This document shows, one piece after another, positions 50,760 to 60,515 of a DNA stretch of 64,000 bases; within the stretch, counting starts at the first letter, position 1, and each line of letters opens with the position of its first letter. The notes under the pieces were generated by a model. It searched no databases. It was not told where the DNA came from and saw only the letters and a program-made list of their open reading frames with translations. The translations under genes were made by a program, and so were the position numbers. Source of the DNA: Myoxocephalus aenaeus (lineage: Eukaryota; Chordata; Actinopteri; Perciformes; Cottidae); assembly GCA_038501785.1 (NCBI GenBank), contig JBAMJR010000031.1, positions 10,870,501 through 10,934,500 on the forward strand. Direction: 5' to 3'.

Positions 50760-53700
50760 TGTTCTGCCCTTAACTGATATTCGGCCCAAGGAGGCCAGAT
50801 AAGAGTTCATTTTGGATCTTTTAAATGGACAGGCGCCAATGTGCGCTCCTCCATCCCCCCTCCAAACAGCTCCCTCCTCCCTCAGTGGCTGGGGTGGGAG
50901 GGGGTTGCCAGTAATAATGTTGAGGCCAGACTAGACTGCAGTGATTGGGGCCATTGATTGTGGTGATTTGATTTATTGATCAGTCCCCCCTCCCAAATGT
51001 GGCGTCTGAGATGCAGGGCTAATCTGAGGCAGCTATGGCCGATCTTGTGCCTCACAGAGAATGGGAGGCGAAAAGGAATGTATGAAAGGAAACTACACTT
51101 ATCTTAATCACGCACTGGTCCCTGCTCTGCTTTGCTGCAGCCTCTTGTGTGAGGATGTCAGCGCACATGTGTCTCTGTGCACGCATGTGCGCCCACCCGC
51201 TCTTTTGTGCGAGACCTTGCGTGCAAGAGAGAGAGAGAGTGTGTGTGTGTGTGTTTGTGTGTGTGTGTTTGCATCGGTGTGCGTATGCGGTGGGGGGTTG
51301 TGAGGCAGTACAGTCACCAGGCAGAACAGAGTGGATCTATAAATTGATGGAATTCAAAGCCTCCAGCATCGATTACCATTATAACAAACAGCAGCACACA
51401 GAATGTCTGATTATTTTTAGACAAAGATTCTGTGCTCTCAGCAGCTATTCTGCTGATGCTGTCACACTTTCAGACATCTGCCTATGATTGCAATTAGATG
51501 GGATACAAAAAGAAAAATAATACCCCATCTGCATTTCCCCCTCTCTCCTCCTCCTCCCTATTTTTTCCTCTTTAATTTGTGCTGCCCAAGCCCAGTGCAC
51601 ACAATAGTGATTTTGACTCAGTCTACCTCATTGCGGCACCTTGGTAGTTTTTTTTCCCAGTTGTCAACATTTTCCACCCATGGGCTGTCTTTGTGAAAGG
51701 CAAGAAAATAGCTTACAACTACAGATGTAATCAAGACGAGCTAGGTTTAATGAATCAATGTCAAATCTACTCCAACATAATACATTAGTGAATCCCGCAT
51801 TTTAACTCGAACATTCGCACTTGGACAGATTGTTACCGTACATCTTTCTCTGCTCCCATTTTTGTCAAGAGCTATTGTCTTTGCTGGATTTGGTTATTAG
51901 ACGTTTTACTCTCTTTTTTGCTGCCGTTGCCTAATAGTCGAAACTTCATTCCCATCTTTTAAATGAAGCATAACACACCTGACAACCAGCTTATGTTATG
52001 ATATTCAGTGCTTTGTCTTTGCACAGATTTGTTGCCACTGCTGGCCTCCATTTTTCTTGCTTGGTTTATCTCTCACCCAATAGAGTCTGAAGGGACCACT
52101 CCCTGCAGTCCTTGCTGCAACACACTTGCATAAACCTGAGACCGCTTCACGCAGTATGAACGGCCGCCTGTCAGATCATGTGAGGGCGCCGCTACAGATG
52201 CCGATAGCATCCATCTTTGGTCAGTGTCAGAGGGGCCGAGCCCACATTTGTAAGCTAAAGGACATGTGAGACATGGCGCCGCTGCTTTTTTCCCCCTGTT
52301 GTTCAGCAGTTCATTGAGCTTCAAGTCCATTTACCGACTGCCAACACACTGCAGGTCTATCCTGTTAAAGCCAATAAGCTTCTTGTTTCTTGGTCTTTGC
52401 TTTTAAAGTCAGAAGTCACCAATTGCTTTCCCCTCGCAGATTGACTTGAACACGCCAGGACTGGGTCCAGGCTCAAAATCCCTCCTTCTTGTCCCTCTAG
52501 CCACAATGACAGCTCCGCCCTCCCCAGGGGAAACTCATCAATTATAGTTGGATGTGTGACTGGCAGAACCTTAATGACAGGAGCTCTGTATTGACCAGAC
52601 TGACATACACTGAAAATGTGGTCCCAATCGTCCTTTTTAAAACCTGTCAAATGATTACAGAGAAACTCCTTGAGTTGAACTCGCCTTTTCCCCTTTTTAA
52701 GTGTTGAAGACATCAGAGGCATCTACATGTTCCACGAAGGATGAAGCTCAGCATAATGCCGGGAGATAAGTGAATTTTATCGGGGATCTCAAAGGTGCCC
52801 TGGTTGTAGGTTGAAATGGATCACATCTGATTAGGAAGCAGAGGAAAAATCTTCTTTAGTATCTTTTGAGATAGCATTGCAAAACACTACATTGTGGAGT
52901 TCCTCCCATCATCAATCTGAGCGAGACAACCAAAGTAGCAAACAGTCTGTTCTGCTTCACTTCTTTCCAGTAGGTTTCATTTGATGGGCCGTTGCCCAGG
53001 CTCCCCGCCCTCGTAATGGTCTAGAAACTGTGGGGGTTCTTTCAAAATAACCATGCCATTATGGTACAACTGTTTGACTTGCATACAGGATGAGCATTCG
53101 CCATTCTCATCAGCTGAGCGGCAATAAAAAGTGAACCCAGCTCCACAGCGACGAAGAATCACCACACTGTTATATCTTAAGTACTTATAAAATCCACTCA
53201 AAGTCACTTCTAGAGGAATTTTCTCTTGGCAAGATTAGCCGGTCTGGGGCCATTTGAATCTAGTGAAGGTTGGCCGGCTTCTGAAAGCTCTCTAATCTGC
53301 AGGAAGGCTCATCCCAGATGGACTGTAAGGACTAACAAGAATTTAGAAAGTCCTGTCGCCTTTTGCTTTACGGCCACGGCCTTATTTCAGTGACAGCATG
53401 TTTTACCAGGAATGACACATTTCCCATTTACCAAATGTATCCCAAACATTTGGATATTTTCTCAGTGTAGACCATTTAATTTGTATTTGTTCTACACGAT
53501 AACAATAAATAAAAAGAGACTCAGACAATCAGAACAGGCAATCAGAGCACAACTCTATTTACACAATCCATGACTGAAAGGAGCAGGGAGAAGAATAAAA
53601 TAGTATCGAGCTCAAATTTAAAAATTAATAATAAAACTAGATGGTTTGTCAATTTTGTTACTTGACAATAAAAACTTACAGAACAAGAGAAAAAGAAAAA

Positions 53701-56700
53701 TCCAGCCATACATATGAATAAAAACAACTAAGGACACAAGTTATACCTGCCGTGTCGTATAGTCTAATTATTCTTTCTTTAAAACATTTTCTTGATTTAA
53801 ATGGGAATGTCCGTTCTACTGCTATTTTATTTCCATGGTGTAGAACTTTAGATTTTTAAATGACAGGAGCAGTGGTGGTAACCAGATAATAAAAAAATGA
53901 CAAGGCTGTCTTTGTTACAAATAGGAAATATGACAAGAGACATGCAGTCTCTTAGGCTTGGGGAGACTATCCACACCAGAGAAACTCTAGCAGTGGTACA
54001 TTTAGGGTTCCCACTGTAACAAGGTCACTTTGATTGCTGACAGTAGCTGGGGATCAAACTTACGACCCAGTCATTACTGGACAAATCCCATTGAAAGACC
54101 AAAACCAACAATAGATTGATCCTAATAACAAGTATTACCTGAGTGGCCAAAGCCTCATACGGTTTATTTCTCACTTCAGGAGACTTGTTGTTGTCACAGT
54201 GAGTTTGCGAGGTAATCAGTAGAGATTCCAGGAAGTCACTGCACTCGGCTGAGAAATAGTTTGAGCGTGTTACTTTGTAAAATAACAACTTGTTGTTTTT
54301 ACTCTTTCATTTTTGTTCAAATTAAAAGCTTAAAATGAGCTTTCAATGTGTTTGGTAGCAAGGTTGTTTAACAGGCTGGATGGAGAGCCTGGCTGGAAGT
54401 TTCCCACTGCCTCTAGTCTTTATGCTAAGCTAAGCTAATTGCCTGTTGGCGGTAGATTTATATTCAGTGCACAAGAGCGGTATCAATCTTCTCATCAAAC
54501 TGTCGGTAAGAAAGTAAATACGAATATTTCCCAAAATGTCAAACTATCCCGGGTGGCATTTTCCATCATTAAGATGAACACAGACACAACCGTTTATTTT
54601 GAATCAAGTGCATGTCCACCGTCCTGGTGCCGTAAATACTCCTCACTATTGCCTCCTTACTATATACTGTGTAAAGATCCGTGGTAGAAAATAGTCCCCA
54701 TCAAATGCACTATTTATTGATGTGAAGTAATGTTTTTTATTTTTTTTAATACAGTGTTAATCCATTGTTGTCAGTAGAGTTGTATTACATGGGAACTGTT
54801 ACTGCCCAGGTGAAATACACCCTGCTCACAGACACAAGTTGTCATGTTATAGTGTAGCATCTCCGTCTAAACTCAGTCCAACTTCAACCACTTTCTGACT
54901 CGTCAATCCAGGGACTTGAACCAGCAGCCCTTCAATTAACGACCTACTTCTCTGACCGACAGGCTGCCACCATCCCACGTGGCCGCCGCACCCTTCCATT
55001 TCCCCTCTTTCTTTCCTTGTGTGATGATTTATTAAATTGCTTTTAAGTAAGACTGCAGATTAATTAAAACACAGTCAATTTAATTTCCCGGCGTCATATA
55101 TAAATTCGCAGTGGTAATTGAATCCCCCACTCCACTTTTTACACTGTAACCCAGCAGTTACAAGAGAAGATCCTCATCAATTACCGAGAATCACAGTCAA
55201 AATGAAGAGGAGGTGAATGTACAGTTGTCCGCTGCTCAGTTCAGGAGAGTAGAGTTTGAATCTGTTTTCTTTTTCCCCCCCTGTTTGCTGAAAGAGCCGG
55301 GAATTGGATGACTGATCGATAATATTGGATTTGTGGATGGCATGTGGTGCAGCTGAGTCCAGCATGAATGCAAGGTTCTGATGAAATGCTTGCTACACAG
55401 ACGGCTTTGAACAGTGGCTCAGACATGTTGCCGGGGTGGAGCTCTCATTTCGCACAACAGAGACATGCAAAGAAGAAGAAGAAGATGTGCATGGACATTA
55501 ATGGAATAGCCATCAGGGCTGTTGTTGCAGCAGAAGGGTAATTCGGTTAAAGCTATGGAGGCTGCTGTCATGGATTGAAAATCTGTGCTGGATCAATATA
55601 AAGATTGGTGCAGGTGATGGGAGACGGATTGAAAAGAGGGTGAAAATAGATCTGACCTGTGGTAATTACGACAGCAAGCGAGGCGTTTGTATGTTTGAAA
55701 CAGGTCTTGGCCGGGCTTAAAAAACAGCCCTTCATTTCAGGAGGAAGCTCTATTTGTTTGCAAGAGTGTATGTCAGGTTATTGGGTCTCTACACGTGACT
55801 CCCCCCACCCAACCCCCTCCGCTGTCTCTCTCACTCTCCCTCTCCCTCTCTCCCCTCCCTCTCGCCCTGCTCCCTCACTGACGCTCTATAGCTGTTGCAA
55901 GCGTATTGATTATTTCAAATACTGATTATCTAAAAGGCCTTCTGCTACTGTAGGCATTGGATTTATTTTGGCTTAATTATTTATGGGCCAGGGCTAGCTG
56001 TAAGTATTACTGCTGTGAGATCATGAAGGATTACATTGTTAATATTCAGCAGTGTATTTTTATTTATGTACACTCTAAGCTTTACTGGATGAGCGTTGGC
56101 AGGCTCCCTAAAGTGCCGTCTCTCTCCACTCTCCTCCTCTCACCGTTCCTCTCTCTTTTGTGTGTTTTGTAGAAGGAGCTAAACTCTGTAGCGTCTGAGC
56201 TGGCTGGTCGACAAGAGGAGAGCGAACATTCCCACAAGCACCTGGTAGAGCTGAGCCGGGAGTTCAAGAGAAATGTCCCCGAGGTGAGTCTAGACCCCCC
56301 CCCACCTCCATTCTCTCAGCTCTATGTGTCTTTTTCCTCATCTTCACTTCAGCAGCAGTCCCTGACTGTCTGTGTCACTGCCGCTACTCGAGCCCCCGCA
56401 TACACCTTTGTACAGGGAATTATTTCTTTTGTAAAATCTGAATTAGTATATATTAACGACGCACAGCACTTGAGAAGTCAGGGTCAGCCCACTCTTCCGC
56501 TTCCAGCAGCTCAGTTAATATTTAAATGCTGCGGCCTTGCAGCAACGTCGGCCCCTGGCCGGGTGTGCTGAGGGGCCATGGGGTTCATTTACAAAAGGTA
56601 AGCGCAACTTTGCTGCTTACTTTCAACTCCAAAGCTAAAGTCGCAGTTTATGAAAAAGTTATCTTTGCGTCTGAACTGGCGGCTGATATTGACTTTCTCC

Positions 56701-58789
56701 TAATATCTGTGGTGTAACAGGAACAGCTCTCTGACTAAACACAATCGGATGAATGTTAATGAAAAACGAGCGTTGCACCAGCCCTCCAACATGACGATCA
56801 CATGCTTTAAATTTTTTTATATTTTTTTAAAGACAAATGTACGGAAGAAAATGAGCGAGGTCTTTTTTTATTCCAATGAAAGATGAGGCACATCCTCCAC
56901 TCTCCTCGCTCTTTGCAAACATGCTTTCTAAAGTTCAGCCCAAGCTAATTTGAGGCTTCATCTGTCTGAATTGGCCAAATTAAGTGGAGGTCTTCAAAAT
57001 TACAGTTTCTAGTACAAAAAGGTGCTATTTTCCTCTGCTGCAGCTTATAAAAGAAACCTTGTCTAACTCTGATTTTTTTTCTTCAGCTGAACTTTATATT
57101 AGCACAGAACTTTGGAAAGCGGTCTCTTTATGACCAGTATGAACAGGACAATGACAGCAACCTGTAACTCTTTCAGACTACATGTGTGCATGTGAATACT
57201 GTACTTTGACATTCTCCACTACCCCTTCTACACACCCCTGAATCTGATCAGCAATGCACAGCTTTAAATATTACAAACACATTGAACTAATCAGAACAAC
57301 TAATCATGCAAATGGTGCTGCTGAGGTCATGATCCTTCTGTACTCCACCTCCCCGAGCAGGACTCATCACCAAAGTCTATACTGAACTTAAAGGTTCAGT
57401 TGGTAACTTGTACAGAAAACAACTTTTTGTCATGTTTACTGAAACTGTCACTTTATCCTGATAGTAGTGCATGAGATAGATAATCTGTGACAAAAATCAA
57501 GTTCCTCTACCTCACCTTAGGCATTTGCAAGATGTCACCGCACCCGAAAGAAAAACAACAAATCAGATGTCTAACGCGGCTGTCACTCACTGCTCGTGAG
57601 GCTCGTAAACTCTGATCAAACTGTAAAACTAGGCAGCGCTGATCAAATATGAATCAAGGTTCTGTTCCTGCATTGACTATTTCTCACCTCAAATGCTTTC
57701 AGAAACATATTTCAGTGTACTGTTAATCTGTAAAATAGGAATCGTTTGCTCCGGCCGGTGGGCGGTGCTTGGTTTTGTCTTGACTGTTTTCAACATGGCG
57801 GCCGAGTCACAAACTTTTACATTTTTAGAATAAAACAGTGCACTGCTGTATGTTTCTACTGTATGTTTGAGAAATAGGCAATGCAGTGACAGAGTCTTGA
57901 TTCATATTTGATCAGCGCTGCCTAGTTTGATTTAGATCAGAGACGGCTCTGATTGGTTGTTGCACAGATTATCTGTCTCGTGCACTACTGTCGGGATAAA
58001 GGGACAGTATGAGCAAATATGACAACAAGTTATTTTTTATACAAGTTTCCTTCTGAAGTTCTTTTACTCGGAACACCATTGCTCTGTCACCCAAGTACAC
58101 ATGTTTGTGTACCGGAAAACTTCAAGTGATCAATTGATATGTTTTTTTTAATTGCTACTGTAGCAGCATTAATACAATATTCCGGAACTACAGTTGGCCA
58201 AATTGTATCTGTCAATATTTGATGTACCTCAAAGGGAATTGTATTTTAGGTTTGCCGTCTGTGCCTCACTGTGCTTTTTTTTCCTTCCGTTTTCTTGTGC
58301 ATTACGTTGAAAATGTGCCAAGATTTCACTCCACTTTACTTTTGTAAGGCAAAATGGCAATTAAGGTGGATTGTACTGAATACATGAAAAGCTAAATCTA
58401 TGAACGATACAGATGTGATTTTTGTCCTTTTTTTTATCATCTTCTTTGAAATTATCATCCATTGACATCTAAGCTGAAGTCAAAGAGAATATTTATATAT
58501 TTTATAAATGAGCCCGCAGGCTATTTGCTGTGGCTATGCTGGCCGTCTATCTCAGCCTGAGTATGTAGTGTGGTGCTGTAATCTTGTCAGTATAATACAG
58601 GCGTTTAAGACAGGATCAGGCTGTCACCACTGGCAGCACAATCCCCTTACCTGAGGCTGTGGTAGCTCGCACAAGTCTGGATCTCTGAGCTCTAACGCAA
58701 GCTCCTGGAAAGCCCCACTTTTCAAACATGCCCACTCAAACCCTTTAGGTTTAACCACTAATACCCACACCCCATAGCAACATACCTCA

Positions 58790-58882
<93 letters not shown>

Positions 58883-59075
58883 TCAGTGTAAAAGCAGCTA
58901 TGGAGAGAATCCATTAACATTAAAGCTTTTCAGTCCTCTTTCTTATGGAGCTCACTGGGGCCAATCTGGAGCATCTGCACTATAGAAAATGCTGAGACTG
59001 AGTTTGCTTTTTTTGGTTCGTACATAGGAAGTCCGGGAGATGGTGGCACCTGTTCTCAAGAGTTTCCAGGCCCAG
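20107..59075 (+). CDS. cux2: cux2, CUT-homeobox transcription factor (first three coding exons)
   Basis: CUX2 is a nuclear transcription factor with three CUT domains and a homeodomain, best known in upper-layer cortical and spinal neurons. Only the N-terminal coding exons fall here: 20107-20169, 56173-56283 and 59028-59075, all phase 0 with clean GT-AG sites. They give 74 residues: MAADVGSMFQYWKKFDLRR, then KELNSVASELAGRQEESEHS with HKHLVELSREFKRNVPE, then EVREMVAPVLKSFQAQ. This is the N-terminal coiled-coil lead-in; the CUT and homeo domains are beyond the right edge. NSVASEL and EEVREMVAPVLKSFQ match CUX2 rather than CUX1 (which has DATATVL and DLRKQVAP). Introns are 36.0 kb, 2.7 kb and more than 4.9 kb. 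The next expected exon (about VVALSKRS in vertebrates) was not seen before 64000. Confidence 0.93.
20170..21700 (+). promoter_or_regulatory. cux2 intron 1, CpG-rich 5' part
   Basis: CpG-containing sequence continues downstream of exon 1, with CA/CG-rich repeats at 21001-21048 and a CT tract at 21221-21265. It is likely the downstream half of the promoter CpG region. No additional exon is supported. Confidence 0.5.
21221..21265. repeat. (CT)n microsatellite
   Basis: A CT dinucleotide tract flanked by further pyrimidine-rich sequence. Confidence 0.95.
23711..23791. repeat. (CA)n microsatellite
   Basis: A CA array of about 80 bases, with CGCG interruptions at the right end. Confidence 0.99.
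24881..24907. repeat. poly-C run, 27 bases
   Basis: An uninterrupted C homopolymer. Long C/G runs are rare in vertebrate DNA and prone to sequencing-length error. Confidence 0.95.
26082..26111. repeat. (GT)n microsatellite
   Basis: About 15 GT units. Confidence 0.97.
31890..32110. repeat. degenerate short-period repeat (GCATATTGACATAAT-like)
   Basis: Units such as GGCATATTGG, GCATATTGACATAAT, GGCATGTTGGCATCATGG and GGCATATTGACACAT recur over about 200 bases with irregular spacing. It is a decayed minisatellite-like tract. Confidence 0.6.
32239..32942. mobile_element. non-autonomous hAT-type element, interrupted by a second MITE
   Basis: The left end CAGATGCAGCGATCC and right end ATCGGTGCATCCCTA are degenerate inverted termini of the fish family that begins CAGGGATGCACCGAT. 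The interior (TAATAAGCTGTATGCCTCAC, then AAATTGCTTTCTTGGC) matches what I remember of that family. There is no transposase. A separate element sits inside at 32530-32852. Confidence 0.75.
32530..32852. mobile_element. 323-bp MITE nested in the hAT-type element
   Basis: TAGGGCTGCAA at the left and TTGCAGCGCTA at the right form an 11-bp inverted repeat with one mismatch. Inside, TTGGTCTATAAAATGTGAGA and CGATTATCAAAATAGTTGGC are hallmarks of an abundant teleost MITE. Confidence 0.8.
32943..38325 (+). other. cux2 intron 1, middle segment
   Basis: About 5.4 kb without a recognised transposon. It holds a directly duplicated 12-mer TTGGAGCTCCAG near 33094-33118, a short GT array at 37039-37058 and a C22 run at 37105-37126. 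No exon is supported. Confidence 0.6.
37105..37126. repeat. poly-C run, 22 bases
   Basis: The second long C homopolymer in the same intron. Confidence 0.95.
38326..38640 (+). mobile_element. hAT transposon 5' remnant with BED-finger-like ORF
   Basis: ATAGATGCACCGATTGATTG resembles a hAT terminus. From 38500 the plus strand encodes MPPLWKFFSVNEEDIKLQFF then HDCKSKIRSGRTPLKS and a stop. The W-x-FF ... D ... C ... I-x-x-G layout is the N-terminal BED zinc finger of hAT transposases, but the first Cys of the CxxC pair is missing. It is a dead fragment. Confidence 0.65.
38881..40000. repeat. inverted repeat pair, arms 38881-39007 and 39854-40000
   Basis: The right arm read in reverse matches the left arm over about 130-150 bases: both contain CATGAAGTATAA, GCCATTGTTCACGT, TTTGCCTACTTGT and CATGCAAATGTATTCTGAT in the same order. 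The arms are about 850 bases apart. This is either one element with long terminal inverted repeats or two opposed insertions. Confidence 0.8.
40001..49338 (+). other. cux2 intron 1, region without recognised repeats
   Basis: About 9.3 kb of mixed-composition intron with short A and T runs, no long microsatellite and no transposon I recognise. Several ORFs of 120-189 codons occur on the minus strand (for example 46292-46861 and 45030-45539) but none resembles a known family or has coding-like structure. Enhancers are plausible. Confidence 0.6.
49339..49440. mobile_element. hAT-like MITE terminus
   Basis: CAGGGATTCTCAAACCAGGG followed by TCCGGGACCCCACAGGGGTT resembles the end of a fish hAT MITE family (TTCTCAAACTGGGGTCCGGG). 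Only one end is clear. Confidence 0.5.
49498..49680 (+). mobile_element. teleost interspersed repeat, copy 1
   Basis: AAAGGAAATGTTTGACATTT, then TGGGAAATACGCTTATTTGC and AGTTAGCGTAGCATTAGCTA, follow a very common fish repeat. Copies 2 and 3 are near 50190 and 54160 in the opposite orientation. Confidence 0.75.
50185..50250 (-). mobile_element. teleost interspersed repeat, copy 2 (fragment)
   Basis: GACTGGTATCAATCTAACTC and ATATTTTCCCAAAATGTTA match the terminal part of the repeat in reverse orientation. Confidence 0.6.
50255..50305. mobile_element. hAT-like MITE terminus (right end)
   Basis: GTGGGGTCAAGAGTCAAAAA followed by GGTGGGAAACCAGTGCCTG is the reverse of the common fish hAT start CACTGGTTCCCAACCTTTTT followed by GACTCGTGACCCC. 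Confidence 0.55.
50677..50756. repeat. (CA)n microsatellite
   Basis: About 40 uninterrupted CA units. Confidence 0.99.
50757..54149 (+). other. cux2 intron 1, segment with minus-strand ORFs
   Basis: About 3.4 kb. A GA/GT-rich patch lies at 51225-51270. Two minus-strand ORFs (52357-52722, 121 codons; 52977-53207, 76 codons) look protein-like in composition but match nothing I know. No exon of cux2 is seen. Confidence 0.55.
54150..54551 (-). mobile_element. teleost interspersed repeat, copy 3 (longest)
   Basis: Reads CACTGCACTCGGCTGAGAAA, AACTTGTTGTTTTTACTC, TCTTTATGCTAAGCTAAGCT, GGTATCAATCTTCTCATC and CCCAAAATGTCAAACTATCC. These are the internal and terminal blocks of the abundant fish repeat, here about 400 bases long. 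Confidence 0.8.
54552..56172 (+). other. cux2 intron 1, right end
   Basis: About 1.6 kb ending at the exon 2 acceptor. A CT-rich block (about 55800-55890) and a pyrimidine tract before 56172 are the only notable features. Confidence 0.7.
56173..56283 (+). CDS. cux2: cux2 coding exon 2
   Basis: The pyrimidine-rich acceptor ends TTTTGTAG. The 37 codons start with KELNSVASEL and end with FKRNVPE. The donor is GTGAGT. Confidence 0.95.
56284..57389 (+). other. cux2 intron 2, left part
   Basis: About 1.1 kb with no recognised gene or repeat. It includes a T/A-rich patch near 56808-56835. Confidence 0.75.
57390..58064. mobile_element. foldback MITE with long terminal inverted repeats, cux2 intron 2
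   Basis: Outer arms (57391-57490 and 57960-58063) share AACTTGTA, CACTTTATCC (CCCTTTATCC) and AGTAGTGCA..GA.AGATAATCTGTG in inverted order. Inner arms (57626-57686 and 57868-57927) share the exact string AAACTAGGCAGCGCTGATCA continuing to TATGAATCAAG. There is no coding capacity. It is a non-autonomous fish foldback element of about 670 bp. Confidence 0.85.
58065..59027 (+). other. cux2 intron 2, right part
   Basis: About 1 kb containing the CA array at 58791-58880 and ending at the exon 3 acceptor. Confidence 0.8.
58791..58880. repeat. (CA)n microsatellite in cux2 intron 2
   Basis: About 44 CA units, the longest CA array in the window, only about 150 bases from exon 3. Confidence 0.99.
59028..59075 (+). 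CDS. cux2: cux2 coding exon 3
   Basis: The acceptor is TACATAG. The 16 codons are EVREMVAPVLKSFQAQ, followed by a GTGAGT donor. Confidence 0.95.
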
Positions 59076-60465
59076 GTGAGTCTCGTGGCATTTACATGTA
59101 TACGAAACATTTACAGATGCTGCAGAATAGAACATAGAATGTCTAGAAACCACCAAGTAGCTTTTTTAATTGATGATTTCCTCAGCTTTTTTGTCTTCTT
59201 CTTCTGCTTCACATTCTAATTTACTGACACAAGAGATACCCCTGCTGGATATTATATGTGCACTGACCGGTGCAGATCAGTGTGCCTCTGGAATGAATGA
59301 TTCGATCAGGGCGAGGAATCCATGGCATGCTTTCCGTGTTGCTGCTCATCTGGCGCTTATTGACTGATGCCTTTTCTGTCAAAGTGAAGTAGCATCTATC
59401 TGCCATTAGATGATCAGATATCTGGCTTCTCATATTTTCTTGGCTGAGACAAGCCCTCATTTCCTGTTGTGATGGTGCATCCACCGTGCCCCCTCTGACG
59501 TCGCCATATTGAAAAAGTCATCTGATACCTACCAAGACTCTGCTCCGTGCCATTAAACCAAGGTCATAAATCACATTTGTGAGCTGCGTTATGGTCCGCA
59601 AAGCAAAGGCTTATGGAAATGATACCACAAATATGTTTTCAGTCTCGCTTTCCCCTCTAAACTCCCGCTCAGCGCTAACCTGAAAGCCCTATCGTCGGTA
59701 AACACAAGAACACTCAGCATTGGATTGTTCAGTTCTCTTGGAAGTGATTATTGGCAGATTCTTTTTAATGCTTTATAATTGACTAAGCCCAAGCAACCGT
59801 GTTCCCTGGCAGGAGCTATCACATTCTTCAATACTACACTCCGCACTACTACTGTGGTTGATTTGTGTGCTAATTCAATTACTCTAACTGTAACGTCGCA
59901 CAAATATCAGAAGCACCCTTCCATGTCTTTATTGTGCAAACAGGAACCCACAGGATTAATTTAAGCACCATTGATGTCTGACAACTGGGAGTCTAGAGAT
60001 GTTTCATAGTAGATAAAATAGATGGCTGATAATGAGCGATGATTTTTTATTTATTTTTCTTGTTCGCTGCAGGCCTCTTTGGGTACCTCTTGGTCTCTCA
60101 TGTGTAACTTGCACAAGCTTATGTTGTGCACATTGATAAGTAAGCTTCCTGCGGAAAAAAGCATCGTTATTTTTTTGATCTCGAGGTGTAGCGAGTAACT
60201 CGGCACACCATAATAATATAATCCTCTGGTGTTTTCTGATACACTTTGACCTTATTGGTAATGTCAAACAGCTTGCGGAGGCATGTGAACTTTACCCAGC
60301 GGTAGTCTGCACGACCTGAGTGTAAGCTGTGGGACCTCGACCTGCTGCTGCTGGGGGAGAATGTGAGGAGAAGGTGGAGTTGGATGTGCTTGTTTGGCTG
60401 TGTGGTGTGGGAGAGACTAAAGCTCCCCTGCAGCTGCACTGTACAGGTGGTGAACGATAGTCATG

Positions 60466-60515
<50 letters not shown>

